Positions 32,733 to 41,146 of a stretch of DNA of 64,000 nt are shown here, one piece after another. The DNA is taken from the NCBI GenBank assembly GCA_900320905.1, contig ONTZ01000005.1:17590-81589 (forward strand), read 5' to 3'. Numbering within the stretch: position 1 is the first letter of the stretch; the number at the start of each line of letters is the position of its first letter. This DNA comes from an uncultured Prevotella sp. GTDB lineage: Bacteria > Bacteroidota > Bacteroidia > Bacteroidales > Bacteroidaceae. The notes under the pieces were generated by a model, which ran no database searches, was not told where the DNA came from, and saw only the letters and a list, made by a program, of their open reading frames with translations. A program made the position numbers and the translations under genes.

Positions 32733-34742
32733 TTAATAATATATAGTATCCAAATCAACGGACAGTCCTATGTTAAAAGAGGTACCTGTGGTGAGGGGGG
32801 AACAATAATAATATGACTTTGGCTTGTAGTTGAAGATATTGTCGATGGCTGTACTGAGGCAAATGCCGCGCCAGAGATGGTGCTGGAGCATGAGTTTCCA
32901 GATGGTATAGCCCTGATCAACATCCGTGCGGTCTGATTGAGGCTTGCCCTGGCTGCGTCCAGAAAGTGCTGCGTCAAGGGCATAGTGACGTGAGAAACGA
33001 TGGTCGTAGCCTATCCGCCAGGTAATGGAATGTGAACGAGGCTGATAGAAGTCTGAATAATAGACATTGCCCGTCTCTTTCATCCAGGAATAATTCAGTT
33101 TAAACGACAAGCCGCAGTCCCAGATATGTCCCAGACTGACATCGATGCCCCAGACCTTGATACCTTCTTCGTTGGCATAGAGCGCACTCTCCATCCCATT
33201 GTATTCTGGCCCCGCGATGGTTGTGATACGTTTGTCAAAGATATTACAGTAGCCCATCAGGGTGAAATTATAGCGTCCGTCGATGAAGCCACTATTGCGG
33301 ATGCGGTTGGTACGTTCGATGGCAACGTTGATATTGTTGCTCTTCTCTGGCTTCAAGTCTGGATTGCCGATAATCATATACCCCATATTACCCATATCGA
33401 AGTGCATATACATCTCTTTGAGCGTAGGAGACCGGAAACCACTGGCATAGTTGGCACGAAGGGTCATCCAAGGAAATTTGTAGACAACGGCAAGACGCTC
33501 GGTGAGTGCCTTCTGCGCAGAAGCGGAGAAATAATCGTATCGAACACTGCCAACCACATTGAGTTGATCAGTGATGTTCCAGTCGAACTGGGCGTAGCCA
33601 TCGATATTGTCCTGTGCATGGCTCGTGTTGTCGATAAACTGATAGGTCGTGAGATAGTCGTGCATATAGTCGGCACCAAGAATCAGGCTGTTCTTACCAA
33701 ACGACTGGCTGAACAAGGCATGTGCGACATGTTGCTGATTGCTGTAATCGTGGTCATGAGTTCGTGTGCCGTCAGGCAGGAAATTAGCCTTGTCGTACTG
33801 GTCGTAGGCATACGACAGTTCGAGATGACGGTCATAATTCCAGACATAACGTCCCTTCAGCCCGGCACTATAGCCGTTGAAGTGATAGTCATAGGTGTCG
33901 CGTTCGCTGGTACGGAAGAAATAGCCTCCACGCCCTGTCAGGGTCAACTTATCCGTTGCACGCCATATAAGTCGTTCTTTGATGTTGTAGGTTTTTTGTC
34001 CATAAAGGCGGCTCAGGTTGGAGTCATCATTCAACACCGACTCGTCGTATGGCAAGCCCTGCGCCTTCTTCATCAATTCGATGGCAATCTCCTCGGAAGA
34101 GTGTGCCTTAGGCAAGTCGACAGGATCAATCTTGGTATGCTGGAAACTGGTTTGGGAGTTCCATTTCTTGGTATTGAAAGAAAAACTGGCCCCGTTGCGC
34201 CATTCATGGCCGAAGGAGTTATAACGTGAGTTGACGTTGGCTGTCCAGGGTTCCAGATTCTCACGACTGATGATGTTTATCACGCCTCCTACGGCATTGG
34301 AACCATAGAGAGCCGACGAAGCACCCTTTACTATTTCGATGCGCCCTACATTGTCAAGGTTCATACGGTTATAGTCCGTGTTGTCCATCGTCTCGCCAGC
34401 CATCCGTTCCCCATCGACGAGGAAAAGTACGGCATTGCCGCCGAAACCACTCATGTTGAGCGACGTTTCCTGAGCCATCGCAAAGCCGAACTCCAGACCA
34501 GGAATCTCCTGCGTCAACAGATCCTGAATGTTAGTGGCATCAGTAATCTTGATGTCGTGAAGCGTAATGAGTCGCGTGACAACAGGCGCATCTTTCAGTG
34601 CCTTCGGCGAAAGTGAAGCCGTCACGACAACCGGCTCTAGATCCACGGAGTCACGGAACGTCTGTGCAGAGAGATTGATAGCAGGTATGAGCACAGCCAT
34701 ACCTGCTATTAAGAATCGTGAGAATCTGTTCTTTAAGTACAC
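32733..34742 (-). CDS. TonB-dependent outer-membrane receptor
   Basis: A signal peptide (ending NLSAQ) and a TonB-box-like stretch (LEPVVVTASLSPK) precede the plug (about 50-165: NIQDLLTQEIPGLEFG, VDGERMAG, IEIVKGASSALYGSNAVGGVINII), then a 22-strand type barrel to the C-terminus. At 669 residues and without a carboxypeptidase-like N-domain it is of the siderophore/heme/cobalamin class rather than SusC. It starts with GTG 34742. It lies nine bases after the calycin-like lipoprotein gene; iron or heme uptake is plausible but the ligand is not readable. Confidence 0.9.
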   Translation of the reverse strand: MYLKNRFSRFLIAGMAVLIPAINLSAQTFRDSVDLEPVVVTASLSPKALKDAPVVTRLITLHDIKITDATNIQDLLTQEIPGLEFGFAMAQETSLNMSGFGGNAVLFLVDGERMAGETMDNTDYNRMNLDNVGRIEIVKGASSALYGSNAVGGVINIISRENLEPWTANVNSRYNSFGHEWRNGASFSFNTKKWNSQTSFQHTKIDPVDLPKAHSSEEIAIELMKKAQGLPYDESVLNDDSNLSRLYGQKTYNIKERLIWRATDKLTLTGRGGYFFRTSERDTYDYHFNGYSAGLKGRYVWNYDRHLELSYAYDQYDKANFLPDGTRTHDHDYSNQQHVAHALFSQSFGKNSLILGADYMHDYLTTYQFIDNTSHAQDNIDGYAQFDWNITDQLNVVGSVRYDYFSASAQKALTERLAVVYKFPWMTLRANYASGFRSPTLKEMYMHFDMGNMGYMIIGNPDLKPEKSNNINVAIERTNRIRNSGFIDGRYNFTLMGYCNIFDKRITTIAGPEYNGMESALYANEEGIKVWGIDVSLGHIWDCGLSFKLNYSWMKETGNVYYSDFYQPRSHSITWRIGYDHRFSRHYALDAALSGRSQGKPQSDRTDVDQGYTIWKLMLQHHLWRGICLSTAIDNIFNYKPKSYYYCSPLTTGTSFNIGLSVDLDTIYY

Positions 34743-34751
34743 TGCCAGAAC

Positions 34752-35243
34752 TTACTTCTTTGTACCCGTAAAGGTCGTTTCCATGGACATTGGCATATTG
34801 CCGTACTTCAATGAGAACGTTACAGCAACAGTCTTGTCGCTAGAGACCAAAGCGAGATTACTGATGGTATAGTTTTTCTCATCGCCAGCGGCATTGGTCA
34901 CCACACCTTCATACTTGTCAAACTTACCCGTAATCGTATTACCACTCTTGGTCAGGGGAATATTCTTAACAGCGAGTGCCGGAATGGTCATGTGGCCACC
35001 CATTCCCATTTCAGGAATCGTCATATCAACGGATGCGTCAGAGGATTTGGCCAATACATAGGTCTTGGTCTCGTTAGACGATTCTTCTCCCATCACCACA
35101 ACGACTTCATTACCAGAATAGGAACCTGCGACCTGTGCGGCTACGGCTACTTCTGGCTCGTCATCACTACTTGAACATGAACCCATACTAAACACGAAGG
35201 CCACTGCAGCCAACGTCATTGTCATAAAACTTTTGATTTTCAT
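34752..35243 (-). CDS. Calycin-like domain lipoprotein
   Basis: The N-terminus (FVFSMGSCSSSDDE) has a lipobox at MGSC with an acidic sorting-like sequence after Cys, as in surface lipoproteins of Bacteroidota. The remaining 130 residues form a beta-rich domain (AGSYSGNEVVVVMGE, GNTITGKFDKYEGVV, KTVAVTFSLKYGNMPM) like the calycin-like Pfam family found beside TonB receptors. It may bind the receptor's ligand. It follows the membrane protein gene with a GTAAAAAG repeat in the gap and precedes the receptor gene by nine bases. Confidence 0.78.
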   Translation of the reverse strand: MKIKSFMTMTLAAVAFVFSMGSCSSSDDEPEVAVAAQVAGSYSGNEVVVVMGEESSNETKTYVLAKSSDASVDMTIPEMGMGGHMTIPALAVKNIPLTKSGNTITGKFDKYEGVVTNAAGDEKNYTISNLALVSSDKTVAVTFSLKYGNMPMSMETTFTGTKK

Positions 35244-35266
35244 CTTTTTACCTTTTTACTTTTTTA
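35244..35266. repeat. GTAAAAAG tandem repeat, stop of membrane gene / start of calycin gene
   Basis: On the minus strand GTAAAAAG-GTAAAAAG lies directly before the calycin ATG; its first unit contains the TAA stop (35256-35258) of the upstream gene. Confidence 0.7.
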
Positions 35267-36041
35267 ATTGTTGTGTTGTATAATCATACTCTGATCCGTA
35301 TGCGCTATGGGGAATACTGAAAATGACAATCATAAAGAGCACCGCCAGGGCAACCACCCACTTATTGTATTTCCACTTCAACGTGACAAGGGCAATCAGG
35401 AAGAGCAGAAAGGACAGGAGTGTCTTATTGTCAGTCAGGTCTGTTCCATATGGGAATCCTGCCCACCAAGGGCCAAAAGCCGCATGTTGCACAAGAGGGC
35501 CTAAGATGAAACCGCCCACGAAAAGCGTTCCCACCGTAACCTTCAACCACTTGCTATATTTCTTGCGTGTCATCACCAACAGGAACGTATAGACGGCAAA
35601 GAGCATGGCTGCAAACATCAGCAGGATGTGTGGCACCAAAATACTGGCAGGTACATCATTGCGGAAACGGATCACAAGGGGTTCATCAGCAGGATAGTCC
35701 TTTCCATTGACGGTGATGTAATACTGCAACTTCCCAGCCACAGGCTGAACGGGCAAGGCTGCCTGCCACGCGTTGTCTGCCCATTCGAAGTCCATGGTGG
35801 TGTAGTCTTCCGAAGTAGGATAGCGACGGTAATGCAGAATCATGTGATTCTGCCGTGGCACATCCTTCAGCGTAATGATCTCATCCTTCTGCACACCACT
35901 TCTGGGCAGTTTTATCTTATAATTCTCCCCGTTCAGTTCTATGGTCACCTTCTTGGGATAAGTTGGACCAGTCATGCGCTGGTATATGCTCAGTACCAAT
36001 GTGATGACAACGGCCAATAGCCAATATAACGATTTCTTCAT
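35256..36041 (-). CDS. Membrane protein with periplasmic beta domain, unknown function
   Basis: One N-terminal TM (about 4-20) is followed by about 105 periplasmic residues rich in beta strands (KKVTIELNGENYKIKLP, KLQYYITVNGKDYPADEP), then four TM helices (about 130-152, 163-185, 200-220 and 225-245). Three loop/helix-end His (VPHILL, VQHAAFG, IPHSAYG) could bind a metal or heme but the pattern is not a known motif. It overlaps the M28 peptidase by four bases and precedes the calycin lipoprotein, so it is part of the receptor operon. I do not recognise the family. Confidence 0.75.
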   Translation of the reverse strand: MKKSLYWLLAVVITLVLSIYQRMTGPTYPKKVTIELNGENYKIKLPRSGVQKDEIITLKDVPRQNHMILHYRRYPTSEDYTTMDFEWADNAWQAALPVQPVAGKLQYYITVNGKDYPADEPLVIRFRNDVPASILVPHILLMFAAMLFAVYTFLLVMTRKKYSKWLKVTVGTLFVGGFILGPLVQHAAFGPWWAGFPYGTDLTDNKTLLSFLLFLIALVTLKWKYNKWVVALAVLFMIVIFSIPHSAYGSEYDYTTQQLKK

Positions 36042-37348
36042 TTCTTAGCGGGCATTAGGTGAACCTGGAACGTAATAATCTCCTCGTTTCGGAGTACTTT
36101 CACTGGGATAGTTGTATCAGGTGTGAGTTCCGACAAACGCTCCATATACTCATTGATGTCCTTTACTGGTTTGCCATCGATCTCCTGAATGATGTCACCG
36201 CTCCTGATACCAGCAGTATGTGCAGGCTTTCCTGCCACAACGATATCAGCACGAAGACCAGGAATACGGCTGGCTCCCATGACATCGGGCATCAAGCCCA
36301 ACGTAACCTTAAAATTTGCATGCTTCATGGTATTGTTGCTGGGTACACTGATATAATCCGGAGTCGTGGGCATACTTGCCAGTCGAGTTATCAACTCCTG
36401 TGAAAACGCCAACGTCTGCTGCATACCGTCATAATTCAAAGTTGAAGGAACATCATCGGGAGTGTGATACTCCATATGACCACCTGTGGTGAGAAAGAGA
36501 ACGGGAATGTCTACTACCACGAATGAGGCATGATCGCTCGGGCCATAGCCATCAGGCGTACAACTAATGTTCAGGTTGGTCTTTTCAGCCACTTGCTCTG
36601 CCATTGCCTTGAATTCGGAACTGGTACCTGTACCCGAAACACTCAGGGCATTGTCACGCATTCGACCTACCATATCCAGGTTCACCATAGCCACGATGCC
36701 TTTTCTATCAGCAGGAAGGTTGATGCGCCGGTCATCCTCCCGCTTCATCCATTCCAGGAAATACTTAGAACCCACAAGACCTTGTTCCTCTGCACCAAAG
36801 AACATGAAGATAATACTTCGTGGCGAGCGAACCTTCTTAAAATACTTTGCCAGTTCAAGCACAACGGCATCGCCGCTGGCATTATCGTCGGCACCAGGGT
36901 GTACCCCCAATGTGTCAGGACGACGTGAACCGGATCCTTCGCCACCCATACCCAAATGGTCAAAATGCGAACCGACTACAATGTATTCGTTCCTAAGATG
37001 CTTGTCCTTTCCTGGAAGGACTGCAATAATGTTATGGGTGGTCACCTCCTTGTCCTTCTTTGTATAAGTAAAGTCGTGATAGAACCCTTTTGCCTTCTTT
37101 TCCTTGACAACCGGTTTGAGTTTCAGGCTACGGAGTTTGTCGACAATGAACTCTGAGGCGAGGGTATCACCGGCAGTACCAGGATACCTGCCACCAAGTT
37201 CCTGTGATGCCAAGTACTCCACCGCTTGTCGCATGTCATCCTGCTTTTGGGCGCTTAAAGGTAAAAAGGTAAAAAGGTAAAAGGGTAAAACAATTACCCA
37301 TATAGTCTTTACCTCTACCTTACATTTTATATCCATCTTATATATCAA
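36038..37348 (-). CDS. Secreted M28-family metallopeptidase with PDZ domain
   Basis: Zinc aminopeptidase. Ligands and active site are visible: GSHFDHLG (His), HPGADDNASG (Asp), FFGAEEQGLVGS (Glu-Glu), VNLDMVGRM (Asp) and GPSDHASF (His). A PDZ domain ends the protein (about 345-430: AGIRSGDIIQEIDGKPV). The signal peptide core is encoded by a TTTTTACC repeat (37258-37291). ATG 37348 or 37336 may be the start. A promoter element lies at 37369-37376. It heads the operon that continues into the membrane protein, lipoprotein and TonB receptor. Confidence 0.92.
   Translation of the reverse strand: MIYKMDIKCKVEVKTIWVIVLPFYLFTFLPLSAQKQDDMRQAVEYLASQELGGRYPGTAGDTLASEFIVDKLRSLKLKPVVKEKKAKGFYHDFTYTKKDKEVTTHNIIAVLPGKDKHLRNEYIVVGSHFDHLGMGGEGSGSRRPDTLGVHPGADDNASGDAVVLELAKYFKKVRSPRSIIFMFFGAEEQGLVGSKYFLEWMKREDDRRINLPADRKGIVAMVNLDMVGRMRDNALSVSGTGTSSEFKAMAEQVAEKTNLNISCTPDGYGPSDHASFVVVDIPVLFLTTGGHMEYHTPDDVPSTLNYDGMQQTLAFSQELITRLASMPTTPDYISVPSNNTMKHANFKVTLGLMPDVMGASRIPGLRADIVVAGKPAHTAGIRSGDIIQEIDGKPVKDINEYMERLSELTPDTTIPVKVLRNEEIITFQVHLMPAKK
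37258..37291. repeat. GGTAAAAA tandem repeat encoding the M28 signal peptide core
   Basis: Four near-perfect units of AAAGGTAA/AAAAAGGT (minus strand TTTTTACC) read in frame as LPFYLFTFLPL. It is related to the tract at 35244-35266. Confidence 0.75.
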
Positions 37349-37368
37349 TAAACCTTATTTCTCGGGTG

Positions 37369-37376
37369 CAAAGGTA
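37369..37376 (-). promoter_or_regulatory. Promoter -7 element for the M28/TonB operon (TACCTTTG)
   Basis: Minus-strand TACCTTTG lies 21 bases before ATG 37348 in the 58-base gap after the SH3-like lipoprotein gene. Confidence 0.6.
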
Positions 37377-37406
37377 CGGCTTTTTCCTGAGCCGTGCAAT
37401 CCTCAT

Positions 37407-38378
37407 TTATAATGATTTTTGCAGGGAGAGGCGGTACAAAGCGAACACAAAGTAGGCTATCAGTAACGGATAACCTATATAATATAAGGTGGTAAGGCTG
37501 AAAATAACATAATCGACAGCACAGACAGCCGCCAGCCCTCCGAGGTAAAGAATGACCTGACCCAATGGCAAGTGATGGCGCACATCGTCGATAGTGGCAA
37601 TAGTCACGATGAGGATGGCCCAGACAGAGGTGATGAAGAGTCCAAGGTGCCACGGCAGCGTGTATGGATTGAGCGAGGGATGGTAGTAAAAATGTCGCCA
37701 TGACTCAGGAGCGAAAAGTTGAATACTACTATAAAGCACCGCCGAAGAGGCCACCAATAGACAGAGCAATGTGGGGTAGAACGAAGGAATATCATTGAAG
37801 TGAACGATTTTGGCTCCCTTGCGCATCAGACGGCGCAGGCCGTAGGCTCCACCCACCATTACACAGAAACCAAGGAAAATGAGCAGGTGGGAATCAGAGA
37901 AGAAATCGATGAACTGGCTGATGGGATCGTCGGGCGACACATTGGCCAACAAATCGGACTCATGCACCCATCCAAAGGTGAGTTGGTCACGAGCCACCTT
38001 CACCCACACAGAATCGATGGAGTCTGCAGGCACAGTCTTGATATCGGCCACCACCAGACGATTGTGCTTGCGGAGGATGATGGTATCCACCATCGACAGC
38101 ATCGGCATAGTGACATCACCAGCCTGAAACTCCGCATTCAGGATCTCGGGTACTGACATCATCTCCTGTTGCTGTTCCAATACGGGGAGAGAGTCCTTAC
38201 TGACCACGAAATTGTAACCCTGGGTATAATGATGGGTGGTATAAAAGGAGATGGAGTCAAGTTGCTTTTCTGTCAGATCCCAGGCATCAGGTGTCAACGG
38301 CCCCTGATTGTAACAAGAGCAAAAAAGAATGCAAAATGCGAAATTAATAACACATAACAGGCTACGACGCATAGACAT
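37407..38378 (-). CDS. Lipoprotein with SH3-like domain and five membrane helices
   Basis: A signal with lipobox (CILFCSC) is followed by about 130 exported residues that include an SH3-like end (RDQLTFGWVHESDLL), then about five TM helices (near 163-180, 200-220, 240-262, 275-295 and 298-315). The pattern of exported domain followed by a polytopic membrane part is seen in Bacteroidales proteins of unknown role. Its start lies 17 bases inside the end of the U32 gene. It closes the long run that begins with the zinc-ribbon protein at 49.7 kb. Confidence 0.7.
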   Translation of the reverse strand: MSMRRSLLCVINFAFCILFCSCYNQGPLTPDAWDLTEKQLDSISFYTTHHYTQGYNFVVSKDSLPVLEQQQEMMSVPEILNAEFQAGDVTMPMLSMVDTIILRKHNRLVVADIKTVPADSIDSVWVKVARDQLTFGWVHESDLLANVSPDDPISQFIDFFSDSHLLIFLGFCVMVGGAYGLRRLMRKGAKIVHFNDIPSFYPTLLCLLVASSAVLYSSIQLFAPESWRHFYYHPSLNPYTLPWHLGLFITSVWAILIVTIATIDDVRHHLPLGQVILYLGGLAAVCAVDYVIFSLTTLYYIGYPLLIAYFVFALYRLSLQKSL

Positions 38379-40197
38379 TCATCTGACAATGTTGACAATC
38401 GAACTCAAGACGGAAACGACGACCATCGCCTAAGACCAGAGAGAGAGGCTCATGCCATGTGGGACGTAAACCCCCATGCTTGACGCAATAGCCCAACGCA
38501 TAACGGATGCAGTGGCGGCACTGCATGATGGGACCTGAGCCGCCTTTCAGTTCGTAGGCAGTCAGTTCTTTAGAGCCGTAGAACTGTTGAGAGAGGCGGT
38601 TGGAGATATTGGAAAGGTATGGATATGAAAAATGAGAAGTGAGAAATGAGGAATGTTGATAACCTCTATTGGCAGAGCAAGGGTTTGTCCGGATATCATC
38701 ATTTCTCATTCCAAATATCTCATTTCTCATTTTCTCCATGAGCGTTCGGCGCATCTCGGAAAGAACACTATTAGGGATGAAGTAGTTGAAGTCCTCAGGA
38801 ATATCTACCTCCTCGCAGGTGTATATCGTATCACCCAATTTCGTCAGTTGACGGATAATGTTCTCTCGCTGTGGTTTCTGAGCCATCTGATGTTCGGCAG
38901 TGAAACGAATCCCATTCAACTCAAAGCCGTCATCGACAGCACGGAGGGAGAGGCGGATAGGAATCTTGCGCTCGGCACTCGGACGTGACAACAGGCGTTC
39001 GAACTCCTGATCATTATTACGGTAAAGACGCATACCTGACAACAGACCTTGTGGCATACGATAGGGATAAATACGGTTACCCACTACCCTATTGGCACGG
39101 AAACCCACCAACTGACGTTCCTTGTTGAAAAAACAGAGTCCGTCGCCATTTGCAAAACTGGCTGTACCTGCCACATTGAAAGAGTCATGACGAATTTCCT
39201 TTACTGTACCCACAAACTCTCCCCTCGCTTTTGGTGTATCGAAAGAGGCGATGTCGGGTTGACGGCCATGCAGGAAATAGTTGGTATAGCCACGATTGAA
39301 TGTCCTGTTGAGATCAGGGGTAAACGTATAATGGCACTCTCCCTTAGAACTGCGACAATACTGGTCTGGATGACGACTTATGATCTGGTTGAGCCGTTGA
39401 CTATACGCAGCAGTGACATTCTTGACATAAGGTACATCCTTCAGACGTCCCTCAATCTTGAATGATGTGGCACCAGCCTCGATGAGTTCCTCCAGATAGT
39501 CACTCTGATTCATATCCTTTAGAGAGAGCAAATGACGGTCGTGTTCCACTTCCCTACCCTTTGCATCAACCAATGAGAATTTCATCCGGCAGAACTGAGC
39601 ACACTCCCCACGGTTGGCACTGCGACCAAAACAATGCTGGGAGGCATAGCAGATGCCAGAATAACTGACACACAGGGCTCCATGTACAAAGACCTCCAAC
39701 TCGACGTCAGGCACCTCGCGATGGATGGCCGCAATCTCTTCCACAGAGAGTTCTCTGGCAAGGACAACACGAGAGAAACCCAAGTCACGGAACCATCGTA
39801 CTTTCTCTGGGGTGCGGTTGTCGGTTTGTGTGCTCGAATGTAATATGGGGAATGGCTCATCATCATTTCCCATTTCTAATTTCTCTTTCCTCATTTCTAA
39901 TATCGCCATATCCTGCACGAGAATCGCATCTACACCTACCTGTTGCAATTCCTGCAGAAGTTGGCGTGTAGCCTCCAATTCATCATCGTAAAGAATGGTA
40001 TTGACCGTGACATAGACCTTCACACCAAAAGGATGGGCATAGTCACAGAGGCGGCGGATATCATCGACACGATTACCTGCGGCAACTCTGGCGCCGAAGC
40101 GCGAGGCTCCAATATAAACAGCATCGGCACCGTGGTCGATAGCCGCAATGCCGCATTCCAGATTCTTTGCCGGAGCAAGTAGTTCTAACGCTCTCAA
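38362..40197 (-). CDS. Peptidase U32 family protein with two repeat-derived insertions
   Basis: The N-terminal TIM-barrel-like region (RALELLAPAKNLECGIAAID, GADAVYIGASRFGARVAAGN) and the signature SANRGECAQFCRMKFSL define the U32 collagenase-like family; bacterial members include RlhA- and TrhP-like RNA hydroxylation proteins, so peptidase is only a label. C-terminal Cys pairs (MQCRHCIRYALGYC, FDCQHCQMN) may bind FeS. Two extra segments (about 97-120 and 487-525) match palindromic repeats and resemble those in MetH. The frame begins with TTG 40197, directly after the metA stop. Length 611. Confidence 0.87.
   Translation of the reverse strand: MRALELLAPAKNLECGIAAIDHGADAVYIGASRFGARVAAGNRVDDIRRLCDYAHPFGVKVYVTVNTILYDDELEATRQLLQELQQVGVDAILVQDMAILEMRKEKLEMGNDDEPFPILHSSTQTDNRTPEKVRWFRDLGFSRVVLARELSVEEIAAIHREVPDVELEVFVHGALCVSYSGICYASQHCFGRSANRGECAQFCRMKFSLVDAKGREVEHDRHLLSLKDMNQSDYLEELIEAGATSFKIEGRLKDVPYVKNVTAAYSQRLNQIISRHPDQYCRSSKGECHYTFTPDLNRTFNRGYTNYFLHGRQPDIASFDTPKARGEFVGTVKEIRHDSFNVAGTASFANGDGLCFFNKERQLVGFRANRVVGNRIYPYRMPQGLLSGMRLYRNNDQEFERLLSRPSAERKIPIRLSLRAVDDGFELNGIRFTAEHQMAQKPQRENIIRQLTKLGDTIYTCEEVDIPEDFNYFIPNSVLSEMRRTLMEKMRNEIFGMRNDDIRTNPCSANRGYQHSSFLTSHFSYPYLSNISNRLSQQFYGSKELTAYELKGGSGPIMQCRHCIRYALGYCVKHGGLRPTWHEPLSLVLGDGRRFRLEFDCQHCQMNVYAS
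38626..38734. repeat. In-frame palindromic element inside the U32 peptidase gene (two arms)
   Basis: Left arm 38626-38664 (AATGAGAAGTGAGAAATGAGGAATGT... ending TGATAACC) and right arm 38691-38734 (GGATATCATCATTTCTCATT...) are inverted around a 26-base spacer. The encoded peptide contains MRNDD and QHSSFLTSHFS, matching the metH element at 18186-18290. Confidence 0.8.
39834..39903. repeat. Second, diverged repeat insertion inside the U32 gene
   Basis: CATCATCATTTCCCATTTCTAATTTCTC units resemble the right arm of the palindromic element. They are in frame and encode MRKEKLEMGNDD...ILHSS. The left arm is weak or lost. Confidence 0.6.
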
Positions 40198-41115
40198 TTA
40201 TTTAATATCCTCAATATTATAAGGTGTTTCCTGATAGACATAATAATTCACCCAGTTGGTGTAGAACAGGTTAGCATGCGAGCGCCAAGTCATCACAGGT
40301 CCCTGTTCAGGATCGTCATTACGATAGTAGTTCTTTGGCAGAGCCACATCGTCACGTATACCCTTGTCACGTTTGTACTCATTATCAAGCGTATTCGGCG
40401 AATACTCCAGGTGACCCGTGATAAAGAACTCACGTCCGCCACGTGCCATCACAATACTGACACCACACTCATCAGATTCGGCAATCAGTGTCAAATCCGG
40501 ATTCCCTATGATATCCTCGCGTCTTATCTCAGTATGCCTACTATGTGGCATCATAAACTCATCGTCGAAGCCACGGAAGATAGGAAGACGGGGATCCAAA
40601 GGCTTCTGAGGGAAGATACCAAACATTTTCATCGGCAACGGATACTTAGGCACACCATAATGGTAATACAGTCCAGCCTGTGCAGCCCAACATATATATA
40701 AGGTACTCGTAACGTGCGTACGCGCCCACGCAAAAATATCAGTAATTTCATCCCAATAACTGACATCCTCGAACTCCAACTGCTCCACGGGAGCACCCGT
40801 AATGATCATACCATCATACTTCTCCTGACGCATCTCGGCAAAGTCGCGATAGAACATCATCATGTGCTCAATAGGTGTGTTCTTCGGCGTATGACTCTTC
40901 AACTTCATGAAACTGACATCCAACTGCAAGGGTGTATTCGAGAGGAGACGAATCAAATCAGTCTCCGTCGTAATCTTCAACGGCATCAAATTGAGAATGA
41001 CTATGCGCAAGGGACGGATATCCTGCGAATGAGCGCGGGTATCATCCATCACAAAGATATTCTCTTTTTTCAGCAGGTCTATGGCCGGAAGTCTATCTGG
41101 TAATCTTAATGGCAT
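40198..41115 (-). CDS. metA: Homoserine O-acyltransferase MetA
   Basis: Activates homoserine with succinyl- or acetyl-CoA, first step of methionine synthesis. The catalytic Cys is in LYICWAAQAGLYYHYG (Cys142), the His and Glu in FFITGHLEYSPNTL (His235, Glu237), all at standard positions. Length 305 is normal. Acyl specificity cannot be decided by eye. It follows the PP2C gene after a 21-base AGAAGTGA repeat and directly precedes the U32 gene, so it may be read from the signalling operon. Confidence 0.95.
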   Translation of the reverse strand: MPLRLPDRLPAIDLLKKENIFVMDDTRAHSQDIRPLRIVILNLMPLKITTETDLIRLLSNTPLQLDVSFMKLKSHTPKNTPIEHMMMFYRDFAEMRQEKYDGMIITGAPVEQLEFEDVSYWDEITDIFAWARTHVTSTLYICWAAQAGLYYHYGVPKYPLPMKMFGIFPQKPLDPRLPIFRGFDDEFMMPHSRHTEIRREDIIGNPDLTLIAESDECGVSIVMARGGREFFITGHLEYSPNTLDNEYKRDKGIRDDVALPKNYYRNDDPEQGPVMTWRSHANLFYTNWVNYYVYQETPYNIEDIK

Positions 41116-41146
41116 AACTTTTCACTTCTTCACTTTTCACTTCTTC
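41116..41146. repeat. AGAAGTGA tandem repeat in the PP2C-metA gap
   Basis: On the minus strand GTGAAGAAGTGAAAA units begin in the last codons of the PP2C gene, supply its stop TGA (41137-41139) and end three bases before the metA ATG. Confidence 0.8.
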
